Assembly: GCF_003986935.1 (NCBI RefSeq)
Contig: NZ_RJZE01000016.1
Span: 1 to 64,000 of the forward strand
Direction: 5' to 3'
Length of the DNA stretch: 64,000 nucleotides
Origin: Paraburkholderia kururiensis JCM 10599 = LMG 19447
Lineage (GTDB): Bacteria; Pseudomonadota; Gammaproteobacteria; Burkholderiales; Burkholderiaceae
Shown: in pieces, positions 40,918 to 50,097 of the stretch
Layout of the letters: each line of letters opens with the position of its first letter
How positions within the stretch are numbered: position 1 is the first letter of the stretch
Notes under the pieces: generated by a model
The model's input: only the letters and a program-made list of their open reading frames with translations
Told to the model about the DNA's origin: nothing
The model's database searches: none
Position numbers and translations under genes: made by a program

Positions 40918-41808
40918 ATGAACATGGAATCCACTCTCTATCTGGTTGGCGTCGACGGCGGCGGTACAGGCACGCGCGTCGTGCTCGGGAACGCGCAGGG
41001 CGTCGAGCTCGCGCAGGCGTCCAGCGGACCGTCAGGTCTCGGGCTGGGCATTGGGCTCGCGTGGCAAGCCATCGAGGCCGGCTGCCGCGATGCCTTCGCG
41101 GCGGCGAACCATCCGCTCGATTGGTCGCGTTGCGTGCTGGGCTGCGGTCTGGCCGGCGTCAACAATCGCGACTGGCTTGCCGCGTTTCGTGCGCAGGCGC
41201 CGCAGGTGGCGGCACTCGCGGTAGAAAGCGATGCGTACACCACGTTGCTTGGTGCCCACGGTGGCGCGCCCGGGGTAGTGGTGGCGCTGGGCACCGGCAG
41301 TATCGCGGCTGTACTGGACGAGGCGGGCGCGTGCCGTATGGCCGGCGGTTATGGGTTTCCTTCCGGGGACGAGGCGGGCGGCGCATGGCTGGGTCTGCAC
41401 GCGATCGGTTACGCGCAGCACGCACTTGATGGGCGCGCGCCTGCCGACGCATTCGCTGCCGCATTGCTCGAAAAGGTGGGTGCGCACGATCGCGACAGTC
41501 TGATCGTATGGCTGTGCGAGGCCAACCAGACAGCCTATGCGCGTCTCGCGCCCATCGTGCTTGCGCATCGCGCGCATCCCTTTGCTGCGAGTCTGCTTGC
41601 GCAGGCGGGCGAGGAAATCGGCAAGCTCATTGCGGCGCTCGATCCGTCGGGCAGTCTGCCGGTGGCCCTATCCGGTGGACTGGCCGGGCCGCTCGCGCAA
41701 TGGGTGCCCAAAGCGTTTGGCATGCGCTTGCGCGCGCCGTTTGCCGATTCGGCCCGTGGTGCGCTGCGCCTCGCACAGCAGGAGGCGGCAAGGCTCGGTA
41801 TGGCGTGA
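40918..41808 (+). CDS. BadF/BadG-family sugar kinase (glucosamine/GlcNAc kinase-like)
   Basis: 296 residues of the actin-like ATPase fold: phosphate-1 loop LVGVDGGGTGTRVVLGN at the N-terminus, GVVVALGTGSIAAVLDE as phosphate-2, and VALSGGLAGPL as adenosine loop. This pattern fits N-acetylglucosamine kinase or GspK-type glucosamine kinase in the BadF/BcrA family. Cytosolic. A second ATG at 40924 could be the true start. It is followed after 116 bases by a HAD phosphatase on the same strand; a sugar-phosphate link between the two is possible. Confidence 0.85.
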   Translation: MNMESTLYLVGVDGGGTGTRVVLGNAQGVELAQASSGPSGLGLGIGLAWQAIEAGCRDAFAAANHPLDWSRCVLGCGLAGVNNRDWLAAFRAQAPQVAALAVESDAYTTLLGAHGGAPGVVVALGTGSIAAVLDEAGACRMAGGYGFPSGDEAGGAWLGLHAIGYAQHALDGRAPADAFAAALLEKVGAHDRDSLIVWLCEANQTAYARLAPIVLAHRAHPFAASLLAQAGEEIGKLIAALDPSGSLPVALSGGLAGPLAQWVPKAFGMRLRAPFADSARGALRLAQQEAARLGMA

Positions 41809-41924
41809 GCCCGGAGACGCCGGCGCAGATCGCGACGCTGAGCGGCGAGCGACCGGCGCCGCGCGCTGAGAACGCCGCCCCTCGGTGCTACCATTTTTGC
41901 TTTCCAAACTGCCGGACGTTTTTC

Positions 41925-42746
41925 ATGTATCAGGTTATCGCCACCGATCTCGACGGAACCCTGCTCAACGCCGATCACCAGGTGGACCCTTTTACCGTGG
42001 AAACCGTGAACCGGCTGGAGGCGAAAGGATTGCAGTTCGTGATCGCGACCGGCCGGCACTATGCCGACGTGGCGGGTATCCGCGATGTGCTCGGCATCCG
42101 CTCCTATCTCATTACCTCCAACGGCGCGCGCGTGCACGCACCCGACGATACGGTGATTCACGCACGCGATCTGGATGCCGGCACAGTGCGACGCATCGTG
42201 CAGCCCGAAATCGTGGGCAAGCATGGACGTGTGATCGTGAGTCTTTTCGCCGACGACGCGTGGTTGATCGACCGCGAAGCGCCGCAGCTTCTGGCTTTTC
42301 ACCAGGACTCCGGTTTCACGTATCAGGTGATGGACCTGACGGGCCACAGCGGCGAGGACATCGCCAAGGTACTTTATGTCGGCGAGCCGGCGGATCTGGC
42401 CGAAATCGCCGCGCGCATCGAACGTGAATTTGGCGACGCCGCGTACATCACCTATTCGCTGCCCGATTGCCTGGAAGTCATGGCAGCCGGCGTATCCAAA
42501 GGGCGCGCGCTTCAGGCGGTGCTGGCTCGCCTCACCGTGGATGCATCGCGTTGTGTCGCGTTCGGCGACAACCTGAACGACATCGATTTGCTAGAGACCG
42601 CGGGGCATCCGTTCATGATGAACAACGCCAACCCGAAGCTGATTGCCCGTCTGCCACACGTACCGCGTATCGGCAACAACTTCGAAGCTGGCGTTGCACA
42701 CCATTTACGCAAGCTCTTCGAACTGGATGACGAACTGGCGTCGTAG
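41925..42746 (+). CDS. Cof-type HAD-superfamily phosphatase
   Basis: 273 residues. HAD motif I is VIATDLDGTLLNADHQV (nucleophile D8, acid D10), motif II is VIATGRHYADV, and motifs III/IV are GVSKGRAL and FGDNLNDIDLLETAG. The IIB cap domain lies between. Such enzymes dephosphorylate sugar phosphates or pyridoxal phosphate in the cytosol. The start at 41925 is the natural N-terminus of the family. The exact substrate is unknown. Confidence 0.93.
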   Translation: MYQVIATDLDGTLLNADHQVDPFTVETVNRLEAKGLQFVIATGRHYADVAGIRDVLGIRSYLITSNGARVHAPDDTVIHARDLDAGTVRRIVQPEIVGKHGRVIVSLFADDAWLIDREAPQLLAFHQDSGFTYQVMDLTGHSGEDIAKVLYVGEPADLAEIAARIEREFGDAAYITYSLPDCLEVMAAGVSKGRALQAVLARLTVDASRCVAFGDNLNDIDLLETAGHPFMMNNANPKLIARLPHVPRIGNNFEAGVAHHLRKLFELDDELAS

Positions 42747-42917
42747 GGAAGCGGCCGGCTGAGGCGTCCGCAGCGGAAAGGGGGTTAGCAGCGGACAGCC
42801 ATCAGTTGCGGAGAGGACCGAACAGCAGGACGGGGCACAGCTCAAGCTGCCGCGAGCGCGAGAGCGCATCGCACGTGCCCACACTGCACCGTCCTGTTCG
42901 GGACCGCTCTGCACCGC

Positions 42918-43247
42918 TTACCCGCGCCAGCCCCATCCACGGCCGCGGTCGTGATCCCAGCCGCCGCGATCGCCGCCACGCCAGCCGTGGCCGTCGCGAT
43001 CCCAGCCCCGGCGATCCCCGCCGCGATGGTCCCAGTCGTCGTGCCAGCGCGGGCGTCCGTAATAGACAGGCTGTGGCGCGCTATAAACCGGTGCCGGTTC
43101 CACATAGGCAGGCGCAGGCTGCACATAGACGGGCGCCGGTGCGCCCAGGGAAAGGCCGATGCTGAGATCCGTGTGCGCTTCGGCGACACCGCACGCTCCA
43201 GCCGCGAGACCTGCTGCAACAAGCACTTGAGTGACGATGCGCTTCAT
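42918..43247 (-). CDS. small secreted PXPV-repeat protein
   Basis: 109 residues. A signal peptide (MKRIVTQVLVAAGLAAGACG, cut near VAEA-HT) is followed by Pro/Val/Tyr repeats (APAYVEPAPVYSAPQPVYYG, residues 47-66), then an Asp/Arg/Gly/Trp-rich basic tail (WDRDGHGWRGGDRGGWDHD). The PXPV family is common in Burkholderiales and of unknown role, probably envelope-related. The ribosome-binding site AGGAGAAC precedes the ATG. It has no operon partners. Confidence 0.85.
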   Translation of the reverse strand: MKRIVTQVLVAAGLAAGACGVAEAHTDLSIGLSLGAPAPVYVQPAPAYVEPAPVYSAPQPVYYGRPRWHDDWDHRGGDRRGWDRDGHGWRGGDRGGWDHDRGRGWGWRG

Positions 43248-43601
43248 GATTGTTCTCCTGTGACGCGACGTGTCTGTCGCACAGGTTCAATCTACGCGCG
43301 GCGAGCAGGGCGTTCTGCGACGAGATGTTACGGGGTGCAAGCGTACGTCGCGGTGTCGAATAGCAGGTCTATATCGAACCGACGATGTTCCGGGCGTGCG
43401 GGGTAGGGGCGAAAGTGCCGCGCTCCGCGGCGCAGCGCGGGGGCGTGGCGATGTGGTGACGCGCCGGCGATCGGGCCGTAACTCACATTGCCTACGGCTG
43501 CCGTAAACCGGCCTTACATCTGTACCAATTCTTTAAATGCGATCGGATGTGGGCTTGCTGGTGCGCCCGAAAAGCAGCGCGGATACCGGGCCAAGGCGTC
43601 C
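43248..43601. other. gene-free stretch
   Basis: No coding sequence or structured element that I can support. It is the upstream region of the PXPV gene and the downstream region of the histidine-phosphatase gene. Confidence 0.4.
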
Positions 43602-44309
43602 TCATGGTGCCGGTGCCGATGCCGCCGCAGAACCCGACGCGGACGACTGAACCGCATCACCGCCTGGCAGCGCCGCACAGGGGCAGTCGGTCGCCCTGCC
43701 GTCCAGTCCCTCGTGGTCATGCTTGAAAGACGCCTGTGGTGAGCCATTGCGCCAGTCGAGTTTGAGAACGTAGATGCTGTCGAAATCGTTGCTCGCCCAC
43801 TTCGGCACGTCGTCGGGATTGCCGCCATGCGCCGTCACCATCCGACGCACGAGCTGTTCGATGAGGCGGTGTTCCCACGCCACAACAACGGTCTTGTTGC
43901 GCCACGAGGGATCCACCAGCGTGTTGCCAAGCTGCTCGATCTGCGAATAACCGTAGGGCGTTTGAACCGGCATGCCGAAGGCGATTGCGGTGGGCTCGAT
44001 GGTGGCGAGCGGGCGCACGTAATTCCATGCGCGTCCGTTGTCGTCTTTCTTTTCGCCGGGATCGGGCGCGTAGATGGCGTCCGGTTTGCCGAACTTCGCC
44101 GCAATGACGGCGGGTAGCGCGAGCGCGCGGTTGAGGCCCTGGCAATCGAGTTGTCCGAGTCCTTCCGCAGGCTTTTCGCCGTGGCGCACGAACACGAGCG
44201 TCTCTACATCGCCCGACGCGGCCCATGCTGCGACAGGCACTATTGCCGCGCCAGCGGCGACGGCAAGGCATAACGCCATAGCGGGCAGAAAGGCGGTCGA
44301 ACGGGGCAT
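43602..44309 (-). CDS. exported histidine-phosphatase-family protein
   Basis: 235 residues. A signal peptide (residues 1-31, ending AAWAAS) precedes a phosphoglycerate-mutase-like domain with the RHG motif VETLVFVRHGEKPAEG; the second catalytic His is probably in VVVAWEHRLIEQL. It lacks the full mutase length, and the tail is Ala/Ser-rich with a CPC motif. Location is the periplasm. The ATG at 44309 is chosen because the frame upstream begins only with TTG. The substrate is unknown. Confidence 0.82.
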   Translation of the reverse strand: MPRSTAFLPAMALCLAVAAGAAIVPVAAWAASGDVETLVFVRHGEKPAEGLGQLDCQGLNRALALPAVIAAKFGKPDAIYAPDPGEKKDDNGRAWNYVRPLATIEPTAIAFGMPVQTPYGYSQIEQLGNTLVDPSWRNKTVVVAWEHRLIEQLVRRMVTAHGGNPDDVPKWASNDFDSIYVLKLDWRNGSPQASFKHDHEGLDGRATDCPCAALPGGDAVQSSASGSAAASAPAP

Positions 44310-44445
44310 GGTGGGCACCAGAGGTCGGATCAAGGTCGAACGATTCTAGCAGCGCGATTCGGCACTTCTTTCGGCCTATTGGTGCCCGTCAGCGCCTGTG
44401 TATTCGCGACCACGACGAGCGCTGCCAACCGGAGCGGAAGAGCGG

Positions 44446-44474
44446 CGAAAAAACAAACGGGCGCCGAAGCGCCC
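44446..44474 (-). terminator. terminator after aqpZ
   Basis: GGGCGC (44459-44464) and GCGCCC (44469-44474) with a CGAA (TTCG on the minus strand) loop, followed on the minus strand by GTTTGTTTTTTC. It lies about 85 bases past the aqpZ stop. Confidence 0.75.
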
Positions 44475-44558
44475 ATTCATACACATAAGTTCAATCTGCC
44501 GCGAGAGCCACTTGGCGCCTCGCTAAAGCCGCCTCGAGTCGCGGCTCACATGGCTTGG

Positions 44559-45305
44559 TCACGCAGCCGAAGCAGCGGACACTGCCTGGCTTTCCGGCTT
44601 CTTGCCGGCCACGAGCGGATAAATCACGCCGGCAATCACGGCGCCGATGATCGGCGCCACCCAGAACAGCCAAAGCTGGCCGATGGCATCACCGCCGACG
44701 AACAGCGCGGGACCGGTCGAGCGTGCCGGATTCACCGACGTATTGGTGACCGGAATGGAAACAAGGTGAATGAGCGTGAGGCACAGGCCAATCGCGATCG
44801 GGGCGAAACCGGCCGGCGCGCGCGTGTCCGTAGCACCCAGAATCACGAAGAGGAAAAACGCCGTCATCACCACTTCACAGAGAAACGCGGCAGCGAGCGT
44901 GTAATGGCCCGGCGAGTGCTCGCCGTAGCCGTTGGTCGCGAAGCCGCTTGCGACAAGGTCGAAGCCCGGCTTGCCCAGCGCGATTTGCGACAACACGAAT
45001 GCGGCCAGCACGGCGCCCACCACCTGTGCCGCGATGTAGGGAATCACGTCCTTGGCGGGGAAGCGCCCGGCGACGGCAAGGCCGACGCTCACGGCCGGGT
45101 TCAGATGGCATCCCGAAATATGCCCGATAGCGTAGGCCATGGTCAGTACGGTGAGGCCGAAGGCGAGCGAAACGCCAACGAAACCGATGCCAAGGCCATG
45201 AACCGGACCTGCGAAATTGGCGGCGAGCACAGCGCTGCCGCAGCCGCCGAAGACCAGCCAGAAGGTGCCAATGAGTTCGGCCGCGAGTCGTTTGGAGAGG
45301 TGCAT
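44559..45305 (-). CDS. aqpZ: aquaporin Z
   Basis: 248 residues, inner-membrane water channel with six transmembrane helices and two half-helices. Both NPA boxes are present (GCHLNPAVSVGLA and TSVNPARSTGPAL). The Cys before the first loop His and the Arg after the second NPA fit a narrow water-selective filter, as in AqpZ rather than glycerol facilitators. The ATG at 45305 (MHLSKRLAAELIGTFW) is the family start. Confidence 0.96.
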   Translation of the reverse strand: MHLSKRLAAELIGTFWLVFGGCGSAVLAANFAGPVHGLGIGFVGVSLAFGLTVLTMAYAIGHISGCHLNPAVSVGLAVAGRFPAKDVIPYIAAQVVGAVLAAFVLSQIALGKPGFDLVASGFATNGYGEHSPGHYTLAAAFLCEVVMTAFFLFVILGATDTRAPAGFAPIAIGLCLTLIHLVSIPVTNTSVNPARSTGPALFVGGDAIGQLWLFWVAPIIGAVIAGVIYPLVAGKKPESQAVSAASAA

Positions 45306-45588
45306 GGTGCGTGATCTCAAGTAAGGTCGATATGACGGCATCGCAAAATGCCAATGCCAAGTGCGCAGGGGATTCTACGGAGATTGCACGCTGCGGGATG
45401 TCAAGGATTGTAAATTCCAGAGAGAAAGCGTTTACTATTTTGCGGATGCCCTTCAGTAAATTTAACACTTGCCGATAACCAATAAATTATCTGACGATAT
45501 CGGCGGTGCGGTATTATCGTGCATTGCGAATTCCCTTATTTGCGGTTAATCTGCCGCCAACCTGTTTCAAAGAAAAGGGAGAATGGAA

Positions 45589-45888
45589 ATGTCGCAGTAC
45601 GCAGAACTCAAGGCTCAGATCGCCCAGCTCCAGGCTCAGGCCGACGAGGCACGGCGAACTGAAGTGGCGGACGTGATTGCGTCGATTCGCCAGAAAATCA
45701 CGGAATACGGCCTGACCGCGCAGGACCTGGGGTTCCCCACGGGCGCCCGCCGTGGCCGCCCGCCGAAGAAGGCACCCCTGCCGCCGCGGTACCAGGATCC
45801 GAAGACGGGCAGCACGTGGAGCGGCCGGGGCAAGCCGCCGAAGTGGATTGCCGGCAAAAATCGCGAGCGCTTCCTGATTACCCAGTAA
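45589..45888 (+). CDS. H-NS-family nucleoid-associated protein
   Basis: 99 residues. The N-terminal oligomerisation coiled coil (YAELKAQIAQLQAQADEAR) is followed by an AT-hook-like linker (ARRGRPPKKAPLPP) and the C-terminal DNA-binding motif (RYQDPKTGSTWSGRGKPPKW), the Bordetella/Burkholderia Bv3F-type pattern. It silences AT-rich, foreign DNA. The second ATG (45589) is chosen because GGGAG lies 7 bases before it and only 1 base before the first. A strong terminator follows. The AT-rich upstream region (45420-45588) may be self-bound. Confidence 0.93.
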   Translation: MSQYAELKAQIAQLQAQADEARRTEVADVIASIRQKITEYGLTAQDLGFPTGARRGRPPKKAPLPPRYQDPKTGSTWSGRGKPPKWIAGKNRERFLITQ

Positions 45889-45925
45889 TTAGTGTGCGGC
45901 TGCGCACGCAGCGGATGGCATCCAG

Positions 45926-45959
45926 GCCGCTCCGCCTCTTCGGGCGGAGCGGCTTTTTC
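45926..45959 (+). terminator. terminator of the H-NS-family gene
   Basis: GCCGCTCCGCC (45926-45936) pairs with GGCGGAGCGGC (45943-45953), followed by TTTTTC. Confidence 0.9.
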
Positions 45960-45984
45960 ATGTTGTCATGCAACCGCGGCAATG

Positions 45985-46013
45985 AAAAAAGCCGTCCTTG
46001 ATGGACGGCTTTT
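45985..46013. terminator. bidirectional terminator
   Basis: GCCGTCC (45991-45997) pairs with GGACGGC (46003-46009), with an A-run before and TTTT after. It can act on both strands, ending the H-NS read-through and the leftward GT4 transcript. Confidence 0.7.
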
Positions 46014-46224
46014 CATGAAATATCGACAATCTTTGTCATTTAACGCCAGGCAAACGATTCACTGCGGCAATCGCCCGGTATTTACATGACAGCCCAAGAC
46101 GGCGAGGGGCGGCAGCATTGCGCCGCCCGCAAGACTTCTTTTTGAACCGTAATATGCCGCAAGCTAAAAGACGGGAGCGCGCGGCTGCATTTGGGTATGC
46201 CGGCGGTCACGCCGGCCCGTCCCC

Positions 46225-47289
46225 TCAACCTGCCGCCACCCGCCGCAACACCGGCCGGCGCGTAGCCTCGAGCAAAGTAGCGTAGCTATCCAGGTAGTTC
46301 TGCGCCATCGTCTTCGACGTGAACCGGCGCTCGAACTGTGCGCGGATGGCATCACGCGAAAGCTCGTCGATATGCGTCAACGCCGCCACGGCGCCCTGCA
46401 CGTCCTCGACGATATAGCCCGTCAGTCCCTGGTCGATCACTTCGGGCACCGACCCGCGGTTGAAGGCGATCACGGGCGTCCCGCAGGCCATCGACTCGAT
46501 CATCACGAGGCCGAACGGCTCCGACCAGTCGATCGGGAACAGCAGCGCCTTCGCGCCGGAGAGAAACTCCGGCTTCTGCGCCTCGTTGATCTCACCGACG
46601 AACTCCACGTGCGCCTGCGAAAGCAGCGGCTCGATATCGCGCTTGAAATATTCCTCGTCGACCTTGTCGACTTTCGCCGCAATCTTCAAGGGCAGGCCGC
46701 TTTGGGCCGCAATCTTGATGGCCGTGTCGACGCGCTTTTCCGGGCAGATGCGCCCGAGAAACGCGAGGTACTCCGGCTTGCGATGTGCCTGCGGCGTCAG
46801 CAGCTGCGATGGCAGGCCGTGATAGACCGTGTTCAGCCAGTTCGCCTGCTTGAGCGGCTGGCGCTGCGAATCCGAAATCGAAACGACGGGCGCTTCGGAA
46901 AAGGCGTCGAAAACGGGCTGCAATTCCGGCAGATCGAGCCGTCCGTGCAGCGTGGTCACGAACGGCGTATCGAGCGACGAGAACAGCGGGAACGGCAGGT
47001 AGTCGAGGTGAAAGTGCAGCACGTCGAACTCGTGTGCGACGCGGCGCACCTGCTCGAGCAGCAGCACATGCGGCGCCATGGCGTCGCGAATGGTCGGGTC
47101 GAGCCGCAGGGCGCGCGGCCACGCCGCTTCCAGCTTCGCGGAAGTCACCGAATCGCCGCTCGCAAAAAGCGTCACGTCGTGACCCAGTTCCACCAGGGCT
47201 TCGGTCAGATAGGACACGACACGCTCGGTGCCGCCATAGAGCTTCGGCGGAACGGCTTCATATAGCGGCGCGATTTGTGCGATTCGCAT
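46225..47289 (-). CDS. GT4-family glycosyltransferase
   Basis: 354 residues, GT-B fold. The N-terminal acceptor domain has MRIAQIAPLYEAVPPKLYGG and TERVVSYLTEALVELGHDV. The donor domain has YLAFLGRICPEKRVDTAIKI, EPFGLVMIESMACGTPVIAF with the E-x7-E motif, and NRGSVPEVIDQGLTGYIV. AAGGAG precedes the ATG at 47289; the longer frame has an Arg-rich unlikely N-terminus. It transfers a hexose to an unknown acceptor. It is divergent from flhD across about 690 bases, with no glycan partners adjacent. Confidence 0.9.
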   Translation of the reverse strand: MRIAQIAPLYEAVPPKLYGGTERVVSYLTEALVELGHDVTLFASGDSVTSAKLEAAWPRALRLDPTIRDAMAPHVLLLEQVRRVAHEFDVLHFHLDYLPFPLFSSLDTPFVTTLHGRLDLPELQPVFDAFSEAPVVSISDSQRQPLKQANWLNTVYHGLPSQLLTPQAHRKPEYLAFLGRICPEKRVDTAIKIAAQSGLPLKIAAKVDKVDEEYFKRDIEPLLSQAHVEFVGEINEAQKPEFLSGAKALLFPIDWSEPFGLVMIESMACGTPVIAFNRGSVPEVIDQGLTGYIVEDVQGAVAALTHIDELSRDAIRAQFERRFTSKTMAQNYLDSYATLLEATRRPVLRRVAAG

Positions 47290-47982
47290 TCTGTGATCTC
47301 CTTGAGAGGGCGATTGTGCCGCGACAGTGTGCGTTCGCACGGCAAAGCAACCGGATAAAAGGGGATACAACGCAGGCGACACGGAGCAAAAAGCTTGCCG
47401 CGGTTGCTGGCGCAGGCCAGCCCGTGTCCGATGCAATGTCGGGTTATCCCTTAAGGCTCATTATCGGGATTGAGCCGCCCAATTCGAGGTATTTTGCATT
47501 CGCTTAATGTTGTTACAGCGCGAAATGGCGCCCCGGCCAACCCCGCGCGACGTCGGCAAACGCACGCACAACAAGGCACGAAGGGGCACCCGACAAGGCG
47601 CCGGAGCGCTCGCGTCCTGGCCGGCCGCTGTTACAACAGACGGATGTCCGGCCCATGAAAAATCTCTATAATTCGCGCGCCGCGCGCCGAAATTCCAACG
47701 CAAATTCGGCCAAAAATGCCTTTTGCATCTGCTTTATCTTCGCCTGACTCCCCAATCCTTTCCTGGCATTACCTTCCAGCCCGCGTGTAGGAAAAAATCT
47801 GACAGCATTTATGGAGTTTTCCGGCAAAGCGCCGGGGCGTCTGTCCGATTTCCGATCCATTTCCCTTTGGCCACAATGCTCCCACGACCATAAACGGGCC
47901 GTTCGCTCTGTATTGCGCAGAAGCGGGCGAGCAAACGTTTCCGCTAGAGGCCTGACCAGCCAGCTTCGATTTCGGGGGAACC
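47290..47982. other. long flhDC control region
   Basis: No gene is seen in this 693-base stretch. A TATAAT (47667-47672), without a good -35, could be the flhDC promoter and would leave a leader of about 300 bases. A small hairpin CCGGC-AAAGC-GCCGG lies at 47821-47835. The length suits the many regulators expected at a flagellar master operon. Confidence 0.4.
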
Positions 47983-48309
47983 ATGAGCGCCACCACGACC
48001 AGTGACATGCTCACTGAGATCAAGGAAGTGAATCTGTCGTACCTGTTGCTCGCCCAGCGCCTGTTGCGCGAGGACAAACCGATGGGCATGTTCCGCATGG
48101 GCATCTCCGAGCAGCTCGCCGACGTTCTGGCCAACCTCTCGCTCGCGCAGACGGTGCGGCTGGCGGCCTCGAACCAGATGCTGTGCCGCTTCCGCTTCGA
48201 CGACCACGCCATTCTTTCCTCGCTCGCCGACAAGGGCAAAACGCTTGCGCACGCGCAAACGCATTCCGCCATTCTGATGGCGGGCCAGCCGGTCGAGCAG
48301 ATCGGTTGA
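47983..48309 (+). CDS. flhD: flagellar master regulator subunit FlhD
   Basis: 108 residues, all helical. It pairs with FlhC in a D4C2 complex that activates class-2 flagellar promoters. Recognisable stretches are LTEIKEVNLSYLLLAQRLLR, then FRMGISEQLADVLANLSLAQ and LAASNQMLCRFRFDD. It is followed by flhC after 45 bases. It is encoded at the left end of the mot/che operon, as in other Burkholderia. Confidence 0.96.
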   Translation: MSATTTSDMLTEIKEVNLSYLLLAQRLLREDKPMGMFRMGISEQLADVLANLSLAQTVRLAASNQMLCRFRFDDHAILSSLADKGKTLAHAQTHSAILMAGQPVEQIG

Positions 48310-48354
48310 TGCGCGCTCCACGCGCGCACCACCCGCATACGGGACACGAGGCGC

Positions 48355-48906
48355 ATGGCCTATAAGAGTGTGGTACTCGAGGTTCGCGAGATCACGCTCG
48401 CGATCGAGCTGATCGAGCTGGGCGCACGCCTTCAGTTGCTCGAAGCCGAGACAGGCCTGTCGCGCGACCGGCTCATCAAGCTCTACAAGGAGCTGAAGGG
48501 CGTTTCGCCCCCCAAGGGCATGCTGCCGTTCTCGACGGACTGGTTCATGACCTGGCAGCCCAACATCCACTCGTCGCTGTTCTACAACATCTACCGGTTC
48601 ATGATCGACCACGGCGGCTGCGAGACCATCCAGTCCATCGTGAAGAGCTACCGGCTCTACCTCGAGCACGTGCAGTTACAGGGCGAAGAGCCGGTGCTGA
48701 GCCTCACGCGGGCGTGGACACTCGTGCGCTTCTTCGACTCGGGCATGCTCCAGACAACCGGTTGCGTGCGCTGCGGCGGGCATTTCGTCGCGCATGCGCA
48801 CGATCCCCAGCAGGGCTTCGTCTGCGGCCTGTGCCAGCCGCCTTCACGCGCGGGCAAGACGAAAAAGCCGGCCATGGCGGCCGAAACCCCGCTGCTTGCC
48901 TCCTGA
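48355..48906 (+). CDS. flhC: flagellar master regulator subunit FlhC
   Basis: 183 residues. The DNA-contacting and zinc-binding partner of FlhD. The C-terminal zinc site is visible as CVRC near 137-140 and CGLC about 20 residues later, the four-Cys pattern of FlhC. GLSRDRLIKLYKELKGVSPP is a typical FlhC core. Together with FlhD it should activate the class-2 flagellar operons, including those outside the window. Confidence 0.96.
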   Translation: MAYKSVVLEVREITLAIELIELGARLQLLEAETGLSRDRLIKLYKELKGVSPPKGMLPFSTDWFMTWQPNIHSSLFYNIYRFMIDHGGCETIQSIVKSYRLYLEHVQLQGEEPVLSLTRAWTLVRFFDSGMLQTTGCVRCGGHFVAHAHDPQQGFVCGLCQPPSRAGKTKKPAMAAETPLLAS

Positions 48907-49214
48907 GCCAAAGCCCACCAGTCCTTACGCCGGTAAGGCTTTCGCGCCACGGCGCCTCAAGTTCGCGCCCAGTGAAGCCGTAAAGCAGATACCGCCTGTC
49001 GCCCCCGACGGGCGGGCCGATGCACCGGTCAAGTGCATCGGCAGGTCAGCCTTGACTGGCGGCGCGCCCGGATCGCCCGGAAGCCGCCGCCGCCTCTGGG
49101 TTTACACCGGCGCGACGGTCCCCTTTTCCACCAAAGTTTTCCGCTGCACTGCCGTAAACCGGGTAAACGACGCGGCCAACGACGGCCTCGGTCGATTCTT
49201 GTGAGGGCTCGGCA
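48907..49214. other. flhC-motA intergenic region
   Basis: No gene is seen. It contains a perfect 10-base-pair hairpin (GCCGATGCAC at 49016-49025 with GTGCATCGGC at 49033-49042) that may separate flhDC from the mot/che transcript, and a weak sigma-28-like match further on (49155-49182). Confidence 0.45.
49155..49182 (+). promoter_or_regulatory. weak FliA-type promoter before motA
   Basis: TAAA (49155-49158), 16 bases, then GCCAACGA (49175-49182). Spacing is one base long and the -10 matches only partly, but its position 33 bases before motA is right for a late flagellar operon. Confidence 0.3.
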
Positions 49215-50075
49215 GTGCTGATTTTCGTGGGAACACTCGTAACGCTGTTGTCCGTCTTCGGCGGCTACGCGCTGGAGGGCGGTCATCTGGCCGCGCTGGT
49301 GCAGCCGGTCGAAGTACTGATGATCGCGGGCGCCGGTTTCGGCGCGTTCATCCTCGGCAACGGCATCAAGACCATCAAGGCAACGGCACGCGTTATTCCG
49401 ACCCTTTTCAAAGGGTCGAAATACAACAAAGACGTGTACATGGAGCTGATGGGCCTGCTTTACGTCCTGCTCGCCAAGGCGCGCAAGGAAGGCACGCTCA
49501 CGCTCGAAGCCGACATCGACGATCCGGACAAGAGCCCGATCTTCACGCAATACCCGAAGATCCTGGCCGACCGCCACATCGTGGAATTCCTGACCGATTA
49601 CCTGCGCCTCATGGTGGGCGGCAACATGAACGCTTTCGAGATCGAAAGCCTCATGGACGAGGAGATCGAAACGCATCACTCCGAAGGCGAGGCGCCCGCG
49701 CATGCGCTCGCGAAGGTGGGCGACGCCATGCCCGCGTTCGGTATCGTGGCCGCGGTGATGGGCGTGGTGCACACCATGGCCTCCGCCGACAAGCCGCCTG
49801 CGGTGCTGGGCGAGATGATCGCGCAGGCGCTTGTCGGTACGTTCCTCGGCATTCTGCTTTCGTACGGTCTGATCGGCCCGCTCGCGAGCCTCGCGGAGCA
49901 GCGCGTGACCGAGTCTACGAAGATGTTCCAGTGCATCAAGGTGACGATTCTCGCGAGCCTGAACGGCTACGCCCCGGCCATTGCCGTGGAGTTCGGCCGC
50001 AAGGTGCTTTTCTCCACCGAGCGTCCCTCGTTCGCCGAGCTCGAAGAGCACGTGCGTCGCGTGAAGGCGAAGTAA
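49215..50075 (+). CDS. motA: flagellar motor stator protein MotA
   Basis: 286 residues with four transmembrane helices. The first two are at the N-terminus (IFVGTLVTLLSVFGGYALEG, and the segment after AALVQPVEVLMIAGAGFGA); the last two frame PAFGIVAAVMGVVHTM and VGTFLGILLSYGLIGPL. The large cytoplasmic loop has charged residues that contact FliG. With MotB it forms the proton channel that turns the rotor. It has a GTG start with GAGGG upstream. motB follows after 22 bases. Confidence 0.96.
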   Translation: MLIFVGTLVTLLSVFGGYALEGGHLAALVQPVEVLMIAGAGFGAFILGNGIKTIKATARVIPTLFKGSKYNKDVYMELMGLLYVLLAKARKEGTLTLEADIDDPDKSPIFTQYPKILADRHIVEFLTDYLRLMVGGNMNAFEIESLMDEEIETHHSEGEAPAHALAKVGDAMPAFGIVAAVMGVVHTMASADKPPAVLGEMIAQALVGTFLGILLSYGLIGPLASLAEQRVTESTKMFQCIKVTILASLNGYAPAIAVEFGRKVLFSTERPSFAELEEHVRRVKAK

Positions 50076-50097
50076 CCAAGGCGCGCCGGAGCATCCA

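Noticed and set aside
47667..47672. flhDC promoter based on TATAAT
   Set aside because: The -10 hexamer is perfect but no acceptable -35 lies 16-18 bases upstream; not called as a promoter.
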